64,000 bases of DNA from Hemileia vastatrix (Eukaryota; Basidiomycota; Pucciniomycetes; Pucciniales; Zaghouaniaceae). The DNA lies in assembly GCA_030280995.1 (NCBI GenBank), contig JASXTE010000011.1, positions 24,949,817-25,013,816 on the forward strand. The letters are read 5' to 3'. The position numbers and the translations under genes are program-made. The notes under the pieces are model-generated. The model was given only the letters and a program-made list of their open reading frames with translations. It made no database searches and was not told the DNA's origin. Shown piece after piece: positions 1 through 11,000 of this stretch (positions are counted from its first letter, which is position 1; the number at the start of each line of letters is the position of its first letter).

Positions 1-584
1 TGGCTAATTAGAACTTGTGAAGTTTATTGGATTGGATAAGGAAGGAGAGCAGATTGTAGGCCTATTTACAATAAACCAGACACTTTAAGGGAAAAAAAGA
101 AAAGCAAGCACTGAATAGTATCCAAGTGGGGAAGCTAATGAGAAGAAGAGTTAAGTGTATCCAGCTTAACTGGGAAAGAAGGTTAGCACTACAGAGCATA
201 AGATCTTTGAAAGATCTAAAGTTACTTCAAGAATATGAGGTATGAAGAAGATGAGGCACTGACAAATTAAGCTATGTAGGAAGATTTTTTTTTATTTTAT
301 TGTCTCAGGGTCATATCTCAGGAGGAGTCAAGGAAGAGTTTTCAGGAGGAATTTTATCTTCCCTAAGAACTAATAGTATTCTCTCACTCTCTCAAAATGA
401 CAATAGGCAATATTTGGCAACAGGAGTTTTCTTTGGGAATAATTTTTTTTATTATTACAAAGAAAATAATGATACACTAGGTGCAACTTTTTTTTACAGC
501 AAGATACAAATTGTAAAATTAGAAAATAGAAAAAAAGATGGCTACTATTATAGGAAAAGATAAAGAAAAGGATTTAACTTAATT
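1..584. other. No gene recognised; probable retroelement interior
   Basis: This A/G-rich stretch lies upstream of the antisense pseudogene. It holds only a short open frame (300-563) without a domain, codon pattern or splice context. It is probably interior sequence of the LTR retroelement whose LTR ends at 2296, but no protein motif confirms this. Confidence 0.3.
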
Positions 585-1619
585 TAGCACCTATCAAGGA
601 AGGCATACTCCCAATCATTAAAAATTTTTTTGTGAGTCAAATTAAGAGTTTTGACTAGAAAGACTCAATTTTGTAAATCTTGTTTGTTGAGAGTGGGAGT
701 GTTCTCAAGATAAGTAAATTCAGAGTCAAAGGAAGTATTGAGATGATAAATAGTGCAGTAATAGGGAGCCACAACAACTTAATTTAGGACTTGCCAATAT
801 TGAGGGCAAGAAATGTGAATGCAAGGAGCTTTGTCCTCAAATGTGTCAATAAAGGTCAGAGGAGTAGTGAACCAATCATCTAAGGATGTAGGCTGAGGGG
901 TGGCCTCTTGTTCAGTACAGATGATCTCATCCTCACTAGTGGGAGATTATATGGTGCCAGGAGTGATGGCCCAGAATGGATCTTCTTCAAGACCTGGGAT
1001 GATGATTTTGACACACAGAGTTGGAGGCATTTCAGCGTAAGGAGTGTTTGGAGGGTCAAGAGTAAAAAAAGAGAAATATATTAGCATAAAAGAATAAAAG
1101 AAAGGATTTTAAGAAGAGTGACTTACAGTATGGATTGACTCTTCAGAGAAGAGAAAATGATGAATTGAATTGGAAGGGCTGCTTGGCATTGGTGAGTTGT
1201 GCGTTTCTTTGCTTCTTTTTTGGAGCAGGGCGCTTAATGGCCAACTGACTCATAAAGTTTGACATTGACACATTAGGATTGAAAGTAGTGTTGGCAGAAG
1301 AAGTAATTGTAAGGGGACCATTGTGACTGAATTTATTTTTGCTACTTTTACAGAAGTTGCATGACTAACAGAAGAAAAGAAAAAGTAATTAGCATTGAAT
1401 ATTTGAGAAGGAAAGAAAGGAGAAGGAACTTACAGTGAAAAATCTGTTACCACAGCAAGCCTTTGCAAAAAGTCAGGGAGTGATGCCATTCTCAGTGCAG
1501 TGCTGTAAATGCATGGCTCCAGTTGAAAAGGACTTGATGGCAGGAGTAGGAACTGTTGCAACATGTTGAGCATCAACAAATTGGCAGATGTCATTGACAA
1601 TATTGTTGTTAGGATTCAT
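585..1619 (-). pseudogene. Spliced, stop-containing pseudogene with cysteine motifs
   Basis: Not recognised. A reading frame starts at ATG 1619 (MNPNNNIV). It passes a TGA after GITP, reaches KACCGNRFF, and meets a donor GTAAGT at 1433. A 69-nt intron (1365-1433) ends in AG, and exon 2 continues in phase with SCNFCKSSKNKFS and an NLS-like run KRPAPKKKQR. A TGA in exon 2 precedes another GTAAGT donor near 1127. A further open stretch (about 1060 down to 585) contains TLDPPNTPYAEMPP and GLEEDPFWAITPG and is broken by three or more stops. The C-C-C-x2-C spacing across the splice site suggests a small zinc-binding segment. It lies antisense and upstream of an LTR, so it could be an antisense ORF of a retroelement or a captured gene. 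The coding reading rests on frame continuity across the intron only. Confidence 0.45.
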
Positions 1620-1770
1620 GATTAGGAAAGGAAGATGATAGAATAAAATGAGTGAGACTAGTGATATAGTTGAAGAAGAGAAACTAATAAGAAGATGGAA
1701 GAATGAAGAAAAAGTGCAAGATGTGCTCTGGGTTTTATATCTCCTGGGGACAGTTGCGAGTAGAGGGAGA

Positions 1771-2296
1771 CTGTGGCACACATCTTGCAAGAACTATCCA
1801 GGCTGATGCATAGGAGAAGGGTTCTGAACATATAATGTATATAAAAGAGCACTCACTCTTATACGAAGAAAAAAAGAGGAAGAAAGTGAAGTAGATTTTT
1901 TTATTAATACATAGAAAAAGAAACATACATATATTTTATTTATTTGTACATAACAGGTGTGCATACCAGAAGTAGCACTGTAGAGTTATTTTATTGCTAC
2001 AGTAAGGATAGTATTATATAGAGTGCTTCAAGTGGGTGTGACTGAGAATATATCTAGCCAACAGATAGACTACTTATATTAAAATATATTACCCTTTTCC
2101 TTTAAAGATCTTTACAAATTCATTCTACCTTCTTCCCCTTTATATAGCTATATAACCACACTTACAATACATGCTTTCACTGTCTTTTAAAAAATAGAGT
2201 GGCAGGCGCTTCTTTTTAAAATAGTTTTTGGAAAGAAGAGCCAACCCATCTCAGATTGTGTCTATAGCTTAGTATTATAGAGCTTTTTTTTCTACA
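1771..2296 (+). repeat. LTR (probably 3' LTR), family L
   Basis: Sequence from about 1806 to 2296 closely matches 63137-63644 in the same orientation, so both are LTRs of one family. A TATA box (TATATAAAAG, 1838-1847) precedes the probable start site. The LTR ends in TCTACA at 2296, after which element E0 resumes. A purine-rich tract (GAGTAGAGGGAGAC, just before 1771) looks like a polypurine tract, which would make this a 3' LTR. The 5' boundary at TGTGGCAC is less certain than the 3' boundary. Confidence 0.6.
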
Positions 2297-2489
2297 ATAG
2301 TAATCATGACATTGTTAATTTGGTTCATGGGGTTCCTCTACTCTATACCTGTGGACAGTCCCAAACTTAGTTTCTTGACTTGATCTGCATTTTGGCTTGA
2401 GGAATTTTCATTACTTTAAAGCTAGTAAATTTGACATATTTTATTTATTTATTTATTAATTTAAGTAATTATATTAGATTTTGGTGATT

Positions 2490-2725
2490 TGCAAACCTTA
2501 CTTCAATAAAAAGCAGGGGAGGGTATTGTCAAATTTTTCAAATCTGACCAGTGAAATTGATGACTTGGAAATTTTTTTGTGATACCCACCCTTTGCTTCA
2601 ATAAAGCACATGAAGGGGGAATTGCCAAATTTTTAAAACAGACATAGAATTTTGTTGACTTAGATGTATTTAGAAAAGCAAATTTATTGACTTGGATGTA
2701 AAGTTGAAAAAAATTTAAAAATAGT
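2490..2725. repeat. Degenerate ~100-bp tandem hairpin repeats (E0 copy)
   Basis: There are two to three decayed copies of a unit that reads CTTACTTCAATAAAA, then a G-run, then TTGCCAAATTTTT. The same unit is present in four to five copies in E1 at 13927-14345. The C-run and G-run of each unit can pair into a small hairpin. Confidence 0.6.
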
Positions 2726-2895
2726 ACATCAAATTTTTGCTATTGGGACCATTTAAAATTAATTTTGTTACATTTCTTGATATATTATTCAACTGATTAT
2801 GGATAGAGTTGTGAAATATGGGAAGTTAAAAAATACTTTCATGTACAAAAAATGATAAACAAATTAAATGGGAAAGAAAACAAAAAAACTAGTTA

Positions 2896-4246
2896 TTAAT
2901 CAAAAATTTTCATTAAGCATTCAATTTCATCAACAGATTTATTAGCTTTATCACATTCTATCATGAAAACTTTCTTTTTGGAATCATCTTTAAGTTGATA
3001 CTTGTGTTTCATCTGATCGAATAGGGAATCATACTCAAGAGCCTTCTCCTCTTTCCTTGATTTTCCAATACTTAGAGATATCTCAAATTTCTTCTTCTCC
3101 AAGTCTTGTTCCCTATCATACTTCTGTGAAGAGAGCTCATATTTCTTCTCCTCCAAGTCTTGTGCCCTATTATCTCTCCATAGAGAGATTTAATATTGTT
3201 TCTTTTGAAAGTTAAGAGTCTTTTGTGCAACTTTAACTTTACCTAAAGTTTTATGAAATATTAACAAAAAATAAAACAAAAGCAGGCTAATCTCTCAAGA
3301 GGTATCCTGTCACTTACCAGCATCATGTTTCTCTAAAAAATCTTCAATAGAAGAAATAGGTATTTGAGAAGTACTATCTCTTTTTTGCTTTCTTTGACTG
3401 CTGAAATTTATAGTAGTTGAAGGTATTTGCTTTTTTTTTGAAGGAGTTTGGTATATTGTTGTCATCATCATCATTGATACTAGCTTCAGAGTTGCTTGAT
3501 TGTGGCTCCTGGGTTGGTTTATCAGCCTTTTTAGAAATAAGAAAATGTAAATAAAAAAAAAGACTTGGTAAGATAAAAGAAAAAAAAACATATTTGAGTT
3601 AGATTGGGTTGGTTTAAATTTCCATAAGGATCTATAGCAAAGCTATCTATATTCATTGAATTTAGAACAAGGGTGGCTTGAGTGGAGGAAGAGGATGGGA
3701 AAACATTTGTTTCAACATCATGTTTGGAGATAGCATCTTTACCATCCAACATGTTTGCAGGATTAACATCAGCCCACTCTCCAAAAATAGCATCCATCTC
3801 TTTTAAGTAAGGACATAAAGATTCAAGTTTATCATCTATGGATTTTATGCCCTTACTGATATTAATTTTGGTAATACCAAAACCAGTGGAAGATGAAAGA
3901 GTCTTTGCCTTCTTATATTTGGCTTGGTAATGCTTGAAACATTCAGACATCTGTTTAGGTAAAAGATCTATCCTTCCCTTGGTCTTATTCCATAATTCAT
4001 TGGCCATTAGTAGATAACCATTAACTTTTGATGCAGGGGCCATCCTACTTTAGTTGCATTTTCCGTACCAAAACAAGAATCATAGTTAGATTTAGTTTTC
4101 AGCCGGTTGATAAGAATAAGATGATCATCTTTTTTTAATTGAACGGTCTTTGAATTCTCAGCTGAGCAGGGGAAAGAGGGAGTAGTGTGATTTGAAGAAC
4201 AACTAGGGGAAGGCTGCCTTTGAAAAGATCTATGATGATGGGGCAT
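2896..4246 (-). pseudogene. Myb/SANT-like coiled-coil gene, broken (E0 copy)
   Basis: This is the paralogue of the intact gene at 14476-15879. Exon 1 starts at ATG 4246 (MPHHHRSFQRQP). A single-base loss near 4040 shifts the frame between KVGWP and SKVNGYLLMANEL. The rest (KQMSECFKHYQAKYKKA, STGFGITKINISKGIKS, KEMDAIFGEWADVNP) reads open to about 3595. Exon 3 (about 3246-2896) has an in-frame TAA after KKQY, then EEKKYELSSQ and EKKKFEISLS, and ends KSVDEIECLMKIFD. It has one repeat unit fewer than the E1 gene. The defects make a functional product unlikely. In Harbinger elements such a protein normally escorts the transposase to the nucleus and to the element ends. Confidence 0.75.
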
Positions 4247-4599
4247 GTTAAGATAATTGAAGATGAAAAGGAGCAAAAACAAGCAGATGAGATAGTGAGG
4301 TGTTCTGAATGGAGAGAATAGACAGGATGAGATGAGAATGGGAGTGTGCAGCAAGGTAGAAGACATATCCAGAGAGTAGTCAAAGATGTGGTTATGAATG
4401 AAAGTAAGCCAAGATGTGGTTATGACAGAGAGTTGTCCGATATGTGGTTATGAAAAATTGTGTAGAAAAATGTCAGATAAGAGGTCAACTTTGACATTTA
4501 AAATGTCTAATAACCCAATTATTAGCAAAAATAATTGCAGAAGATAATTGGGGTATAAGGATTTTTATCCGCAATTAATTTAATTGTGGATCTGCTAAT
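4247..4599. other. E0 terminal non-coding region
   Basis: This is the upstream region of the broken Myb-like gene and the sub-terminal part of E0. It is nearly the same as 15880-16215. It holds a TTATCC/GGATAA imperfect palindrome (GGGGTATAAGGATTTTTATC). No gene was seen. Confidence 0.5.
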
Positions 4600-4631
4600 A
4601 GGGGGTATCAATGTTCAGGGATCCGCAATTA
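4600..4631 (+). repeat. E1 left terminal inverted repeat
   Basis: AGGGGGTATCAATG then TTCAGGGATCCGCAATTA. It pairs with the right terminus at 16199-16230. The preceding AAT (4597-4599) equals the AAT following the right end. Confidence 0.65.
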
Positions 4632-4669
4632 GGGATCAGTAATTTTTTTCCCGGGATCAGACATTATTA

Positions 4670-4725
4670 ATTGTGGAAGATTCTTATCCACTAGCCCCAG
4701 GGCTAGTGGATAAGAAATCCACAAT
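4670..4725. repeat. 26-28-bp-arm palindrome near E1 left end
   Basis: The centre is CCACTAGCCC, CA, GGGCTAGTGG (4688-4709). The arms extend outward as ATTGTGG...TTCTTAT on the left and ATAAGAA...CCACAAT on the right, with one small bulge. It could extrude as a hairpin. It lies sub-terminally, where Harbinger transposase or Myb partners often bind, but binding is inferred only. Confidence 0.75.
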
Positions 4726-4978
4726 AATGCATTATCCCGCCTCTTATACCCCAATTTCCATTCCTAATTCCTGATCCCAAACTCATCTCATCCATGATGG
4801 ATTTGAAAGAAAGTCACATGACTCATAATTGCTGATGCCATCCTTAAGTCTTTCCTCACTCTATGCTACTTAATTTTGGTGGCGAACACTTAAGTTTTTT
4901 TTCTATCTACACACCCCAACTGCACATTTGGCGGTGAATTCCCACTTCCCTCATCACTTAACCCTTCCACTGGCAACA

Positions 4979-6241
4979 ATGAAACACCTCTCTACTAGAC
5001 GGCTACTTCACTCCACTATTAATGCCATCACTTTACTTTTAGTTCTCTACTATAAATCTGACTCTGATTTGGAAGATGCTTTAGCTTATATGTGTTTACT
5101 TTCCAAAAAGTGTTACATCATCACCAGGGGGCCAAATCTTTATCATGATCCCCGATATGATCTGGCTTCCATTCTCAACATTCCTCATTTAAACTTCACC
5201 CAACTTTTTAGAACTTCTCCCGATTCTTTCTTCAAACTTTATCAACTCATTTCTGAAAATCCTATCTTCCATAACAATTCTCATAACAAACAGCGTAATC
5301 CTGCCATCCAACTTGCTGTTGCTCTATTTCGCTTTGGCTCAAATGGAAATGGTGCTGCCGTAAGACGTTTGGATAATCTCTTTAACATAGGATATGGTAC
5401 CGTCATATTATACACCAAGCGCTGTATGATTGCTATCCTTTCCCTCAAGTCTCAAACTCTTGCTTGGCCAACTCCAGAACAGCGACTTGAATCCTCTCAA
5501 GTAATTCAAGCTGAAGGTTTCCCTGGCTGTGTAGGATTTGTTGATGGCACAACTATACCTTTGAGTCAAAAGCCTGCTCATGATGGCAACCATTATTTTG
5601 ATCGCAAAAAAAGGTTTCTTCCAAATCTTCTCCAAGTTCTCATCTTTTACAATCTAACTTTTTATTTTCTTTCTAGATACTCTATCGCCGTTCAACTTGT
5701 ATGTGATGTCAATAAAAAATTTATTGCTTTTCACAGTGGCTGCCCTGGATCATGTCATGACTCTTCCGTCTTTCAAAGAATGAGTATTTCTCAATCCCCT
5801 GACTCATACTTTGACGAATCTCAGTACCTCCTTGCAGACTCAGCATATGCAAGTGGAAAGTACATTATACCTGCTTTCCGTGGTGCAACTTCAGAAAATG
5901 ACCCCAAAACTGCCTTTAATTATCACCTTGCACAATCAAGAGTACGAATTGAACATGCTATAGGTATTTTAAGGGGACAATTTTCTAGTCTTCGGGAGCT
6001 CAGAATCCAATTTCAAAAAAAATTGGAGATCAAAACTGCAAATCATTGGATCTTGACTTGTGTAATACTCCACAATATTCTAGCTGATTTAAAAGATGAG
6101 TGGAATGATCTTTATGAAGAAGAGGATCCTGAACCACCACCGGCACTCCCCTCTGTTGATTCGCAAATCATTCAATCAACTGGCATACACTCCATTATAA
6201 TTCCAGTTACTCTCCAACATTTCACTTTGCAACACTTTTAA
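4979..6241 (+). CDS. PIF/Harbinger-type DDE transposase (DDE_Tnp_4-like)
   Basis: This encodes a nuclear DDE endonuclease that would cut and join the E1 termini. The first ATG of the open frame is 4979. A 63-nt GT-AG intron (5614-5676, ending TTTCTTTCTAG) is a multiple of three and so does not close the frame. Removing it restores the family-typical FDRKKRYSIAVQLVCD and gives 399 residues. Catalytic residues, numbered from Met4979 on the spliced protein, are D189 (GFVDGTTIP), D266 (LLADSAYASG) and E304 (RVRIEHAIG). Upstream is the helix-rich region around PDSFFKLYQLISENP and AVALFRFGSNGNGAAVRRL. The C-terminus has WILTCVILHNI, also typical. No stop or frameshift was seen, so it may be functional. 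It is convergent with the Myb-like gene at the other end of E1. Confidence 0.85.
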   Translation: MKHLSTRRLLHSTINAITLLLVLYYKSDSDLEDALAYMCLLSKKCYIITRGPNLYHDPRYDLASILNIPHLNFTQLFRTSPDSFFKLYQLISENPIFHNNSHNKQRNPAIQLAVALFRFGSNGNGAAVRRLDNLFNIGYGTVILYTKRCMIAILSLKSQTLAWPTPEQRLESSQVIQAEGFPGCVGFVDGTTIPLSQKPAHDGNHYFDRKKRFLPNLLQVLIFYNLTFYFLSRYSIAVQLVCDVNKKFIAFHSGCPGSCHDSSVFQRMSISQSPDSYFDESQYLLADSAYASGKYIIPAFRGATSENDPKTAFNYHLAQSRVRIEHAIGILRGQFSSLRELRIQFQKKLEIKTANHWILTCVILHNILADLKDEWNDLYEEEDPEPPPALPSVDSQIIQSTGIHSIIIPVTLQHFTLQHF

Positions 6242-7274
6242 TTTTGAATTTTTATGTTTTCATACTTTCCAAATGTCCTCTTTGTGTACTTTATTCACTT
6301 GGTTTTGTATTTTGGTTTGTTGCATATTCATTTTTTTTTGAATTTACGGTGAATATCTTTTTTTTGGATGGCTCATTGGTTTTCTTTCACCAGCTCAACA
6401 TGAAATCGCATATTTTCTGAAATTGCATATTTTGTCAGTGATTTTTTTTTTCATTCATCCCTCATATCCTTTTCCTATTCTCCTCCAACATCCCTCAAAC
6501 AATTTGGTTTCATTCATTTTGTCATCTCATCTCTCCAGGTAAGTCATTTTATTCTTTTTTTTTTGATTTTTTGATTACTAATCATAATTTTTTTTGTTTT
6601 TTTCTGTTTATTTTATTTTTTTATCTAAATTTTTTTTGTAAGTGGTTATTTTGGATTTCAATGGTATAATTAACCTTTTTTTTCTCTCCCTCTTTACTTT
6701 CTTTTTTAGCTCCATCACCCTACTCTTCATCCCTCCTTGGCATTGTCATTATCCCCCCTTTCCCTTATTTCACTTTTTTTTGGCTCCATTTCATTGAAAC
6801 ACATACATTGCACATTCTTTATGCATTTCACTTACTCCATATTCAGTTTCCCCACAATTCCAACATCAATCTTTCTCACTCTATTTTTCCTACTTTTCAA
6901 TCAAGGTAAGTTTCATCTCCTTTTTTTCATGCCTATATGATATCTCATTCCTTTTATGAAAACTTCATACTTAAATATATGTATGACTCTTATCTGGATA
7001 ACAGTGAACTTATAAAACTCCTTTTGATCTCATCTTCATTACCACTTTTCAAGTTTTTGTAAAATTTTGAAAATCAGACTCGGAATTAGGGTTAGGTTTA
7101 TTCAAATCTAATGTTCTTTTTACTGAAGATTCTCCTGAAGGCTACCTTTCATTTCCTGCAAACAGATTTGAATTTGATTCAGTGGTTGCTGAGATATTGA
7201 CCATTAAAGTTGAGCCTTTTTTTTTCCAATTTAAATTTTTATTTCATTTTTTTATGTAACAAATTAGGGTTAGG
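6242..7274 (+). other. T-rich region with probable untranslated exons
   Basis: There is no long ORF. Two strong donor sites, each following exon-like C/T-rich sequence (TCTCCAG|GTAAGT at 6539; AATCAAG|GTAAGT at 6906), suggest 5' exons of a plus-strand gene, probably the dioxygenase further right. From 7085 to 7262 lies one copy of a ~178-bp unit that reads EDSPEGYLSFPANRFEF and SVVAEILTIKVEP in one frame. A second copy is split by the Copia insertion and resumes at 12767. Confidence 0.4.
7270..7274. other. Target-site duplication TTAGG (left)
   Basis: TTAGG directly precedes the Copia 5' LTR and is repeated directly after the 3' LTR at 12767-12771. A 5-bp duplication is standard for LTR-element integration. 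Confidence 0.9.
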
Positions 7275-7958
7275 TGTTAATATTCTATAAGCATGTTATA
7301 CTTTTCATCACCTAGCATATGATTTAGACGACTACCTATGTATTTAGATACCCTAACACTAGATAATCTCCTATATCACTATTTATATGCATACCCTAAC
7401 TTGAATACTTTTAAGGATGCCTCCTCACTACTGAGTCGGCATCCAATCTTTTCTCTTCTCATTATTAATATTTTTGCTCACCCGTTTCTTTAGCTTTTGT
7501 TTCCTTTCTCTGTCCTGTCCTGTCCTTGCTCGTCCATTTCTCTCCTCCCTCGTCCACATCCTTTCTTTGTCCATCTGCTGTCCTTACTTCACTTACTTAC
7601 TCTATTGATTCTTATCAGGTAACAAGTATGTGCTCTACGACTGCAATGCATCCAATCTTTTCTCTTCTCATTATTAATATTTTTGCTCACCCGTTTCTTT
7701 AGCTTTTGTTTCCTTTCTCTGTCCTGTCCTGTCCTTGCTCGTCCATTTCTCTCCTCCCTCGTCCACATCCTTTCTTTGTCCATCTGCTGTCCTTACTTCA
7801 CTTACTTACTCTATTGATTCTTATCAGGTAACAACTTTTGTTTCCTTTCTCTGTCCTGTCCTGTCCTTGCTCGTCCATTTCTCTCCTCCCTCGTCCACAT
7901 CCTTTCTTTGTCCATCTGCTGTCCTTACTTCACTTACTTACTCTATTGATTCTTATCA
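7275..7958 (+). repeat. Copia 5' LTR with internal triplication
   Basis: It begins TGTTAATATTC and ends GATTCTTATCA. Its 3' three quarters is built of repeats: a unit starting GCATCCAATC at 7439 recurs at 7648 (209 bp), and a shorter unit starting CTTTTGTTTCC at 7703 recurs at 7835 (132 bp). Each ends CTATTGATTCTTATCA, and the two inner copies continue GGTAACAA. Confidence 0.93.
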
Positions 7959-7977
7959 GGGTTATGGGCCCAGCGCC
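7959..7977 (+). promoter_or_regulatory. Primer binding site, half tRNA-iMet type
   Basis: GGGTTATGGGCCCAGCGCC abuts the 5' LTR. Its complement is the initiator tRNA-Met D-arm to anticodon segment (GCTGGGCCCATAACCC). Drosophila copia and yeast Ty5 are known to prime from such internally cleaved tRNA-iMet halves rather than from the tRNA 3' end. Confidence 0.88.
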
Positions 7978-8075
7978 ACTGCATTAAATAAACTCTGGCC
8001 ACTCCTCAGTCTGTCAACACTTCATCCTCTCGCTCGAGTTCACGTTCATCCTCTACACATACCTTTACTCCTGAC

Positions 8076-11000
8076 ATGGCCTCCACCTCAGAATTGAGAG
8101 CTACGCCCAACTTCTCTTACCTTCAAGATTCCTCAAACTACTCTGAAATTAAAGGAATCGAAAAACTCACTGACAAAAATTATAGTTCTTGGAAAACGGA
8201 TATTAAATATGCTCTAACTGTTCGAAATCTAGATCAATTTCTAGACGAAAAATGTCCAATTCCTACCGATCCCGATCTACTTAATATATTTAATATTCGA
8301 CAAAGGCAAACTAACACAATAATCAAGATGTTCATGGACAGGCCCAATCAACACAAATTTATACTTGACGACGATGCGGTAGAACCTGCTCAATTATGGA
8401 AGCGCATCAAAGACCATTATGCTTCAAAATCAACACAAAACTGCTCATACGTTGTCAGTCAACTCTTCAAAATCAAATTTACTGAAGGGAATATTCTTGA
8501 AGCAATGAATAACTTTAGAGAGACAATGAGACTACTCAGAGAAGTTGCTCCCGACTTGTTCAAAGAAAATATCTTATCTTACATCATGGGAAACTACGTT
8601 CTCAATCTACTTCCTGAATCATATCAAACTGCCGCCACTATCATTTTAAGCAAATACGACATCACCAACCAACGACCGACTATTGAGAATATTTTCTCAG
8701 ATATCGAATCAGAAGTAACTCGTCGTAAAGCACTAAACTTATCTTCTATCGGTACTGCCTTGGCAATGGACACCAAGACAAAACAACTTTGCTCAAAAGG
8801 AAAACATAATCCTCTAGCGCCACACTCTGAATCTTCTTGCTTCCAACTTCATCCTGAGAAACGTGACGAATTTCTAAAAAGGAAAAAGGAAAGGGAAAAT
8901 CGCAATACTGACAACTCAAACAAAGTACTATCAGTTTTTAATGACTTATCTAATGATCACGCCATATTGGACAGTGGTGCATCATTTTCAATCTTCAACA
9001 ATCGAAAATTTTTCAAAACATTTCACAACTCTGAAACTACTCTGTCAATGGCCAATGGAGACGAGCTTATTGCCCTTGGACAAGGCAATGCTATGTTTAC
9101 TTCATCATCAGGCCATAACTTCAACATCAACCATGCCTTATATGCACCAAACGTTAAGGCAAATCTTATCTCACTCGTGGACATACTACTGGACGGATGG
9201 ACTATATCTAACGAAAAAGGACAGTTTAAAATCAAAAATGGGAACACTACTCTCTTAGAGTGCTCCTCTAAAGGGCGAATCTTAACTTTCCCACTGGTTA
9301 TGGATCCTATTTATTCCCCTATCTACAATGTCAACTCTATGGACGAAAGACTAAAATTACTACATCACAATTACGGCCACCCGAATAATCAAACTATGGA
9401 AAAATTATTCCCAGGTTTGAATTTCTCTAATTTCTCTTGTAAAACATGCGCTCTTGCTAAAGCTCATGCTTTACCCTTCTCGGGAAATTTTCCAACCCCT
9501 GAATCACCCTTGGATGTTATCCACATGGATCTATGTGGCCCAATTACTCCCGAATCAAAAGGTGGCAAATCATACTTCTTCCAAATAGTCGATGGTCACT
9601 CTCGATTCCGTCATGTGCAATTTCTCCAATTGAAATCAGAAACATTTGAAAGCTACAAAGATTTTGAAACCTTAGTTGAAAATCAGTTGGAAAGGAAAGT
9701 CAAATGCATTGTCTCAGACAACGGTGGAGAATTCGTAAACCTCCCTATGAAAAATCACCTCAAAAACAAAGGTATAGTTCACTTACGAACAGCACCCTAC
9801 TCCCCGCAACAAAACCCAATAGCTGAAAGGGGAAACCGTTCCATAGTCGAAAAGGCAAAGTGTCTATTGATTGAAGCTGGCCTCGACTCAGAGTGGTGGG
9901 CTGAAGCTGTCAACACAGCGACCTTCCTGCTAAATATCCTTCCCACTTCAGCTCTTGAGAACGGCAAAACTCCTTGGGAACTCTGGCATAAAAACTCTAA
10001 ACTACCATCTAAATTATATCCATTCGGCTCCGATGTCGTCTATCATCTCCAGAAGCACAAGCGTGTGGGCAAGTTTGACAAAAGTGGCGAAGAAGGTATC
10101 TTCTTAGGCTACTGTGATGGTCATGTCAACTATCGCATATACTCTCCTTCCACCGATTCAATTATTACTACCCACGATGTCAAATTCTTAAATACGTTTA
10201 ATCTGTCCGGACAAATTTCTAAAGGGAAAACCATTGACTCATTGCAATTTCCCAACATAGTCATCACCAACGAGTACAGTTTCATTGACTCAAATGATAA
10301 TAACGTTAGTTCCTCTGATGAAACTCCAATATCGCCACTTCCTGAAGTTCCTGGACAAGCTAACTATGATGGTGACAACGACACGTCAGTTGGTCCAAAA
10401 CTCAAACACTACGATTATGTTCCCCTAAACACTAAACCGCCTAAGGAAATATCATCACAAATTGACCCTTCCAATATTCTAACCACCAAACGAAGAGCTA
10501 ATGTTGCTTGTATGATTGTTACTCCATTTGATACACCTCGAAACTATTACGAAGCAGTGAATTCCCCGGAGAGTGATGAATGGATGAAGGCAATTGATGC
10601 TGAACTAAAAAGTATCAGTCACCATAACGTTTGGGAGGAATCAGCTTGTCCAAGTAATAATCATTTAATCGGGACCACTTGGACATTTAAAAAGAAAACT
10701 GACTCAGAAGGGAATATCATCAAATACAAAGCTCGACTATGTGCTCAAGGTTTCTCCCAAATAGAAGGAATTGAATACAATGAAACCTATGCTCCCACTG
10801 GTAGACTGGCCACTCTCCGTTTTCTACTTGGACTTGCAGCCTATAAGGATTGGGAGATATGTCAGATGGATGTCAAATCGGCTTTTCTACATGGAAATCT
10901 TGATGAGGACATTTATCTTCGTTATCCCCAAGGTTATACACCTAAAGATGATCAGCAATGCCTTCACCTTAAAAAGTCCTTGTATGGTTTAAAGCAAAGT

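Larger units (their letters stand above)
2297..4599. mobile_element. E0: truncated Harbinger-like element, Myb-gene half
   Basis: The segment is colinear with 13736-16215 of element E1 over its whole length: the GGTTCATGGGGTTCC block, the GGGG/CCCC hairpin repeats, the three-exon minus-strand Myb-like gene and the terminal region. Its left part is cut off by the LTR ending at 2296. Its right end stops at GGATCTGCTAAT (4588-4599), about 13 nt short of the terminus seen in E1, where it abuts the E1 left terminus. It has no transposase of its own in this window. Confidence 0.7.

Noticed and set aside
300..563. 87-codon plus-strand frame
   Set aside because: It has low complexity (Tyr, Asn, Phe, Lys), no Met-ATG context or domain, and lies beyond the pseudogene.
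7086..7274. TTAGGGTTAGG at 7086-7096 and 7264-7274 as telomeric sequence
   Set aside because: Only two units each, inside a duplicated exon-like segment. The Copia target duplication TTAGG is part of it. Not a telomere array.
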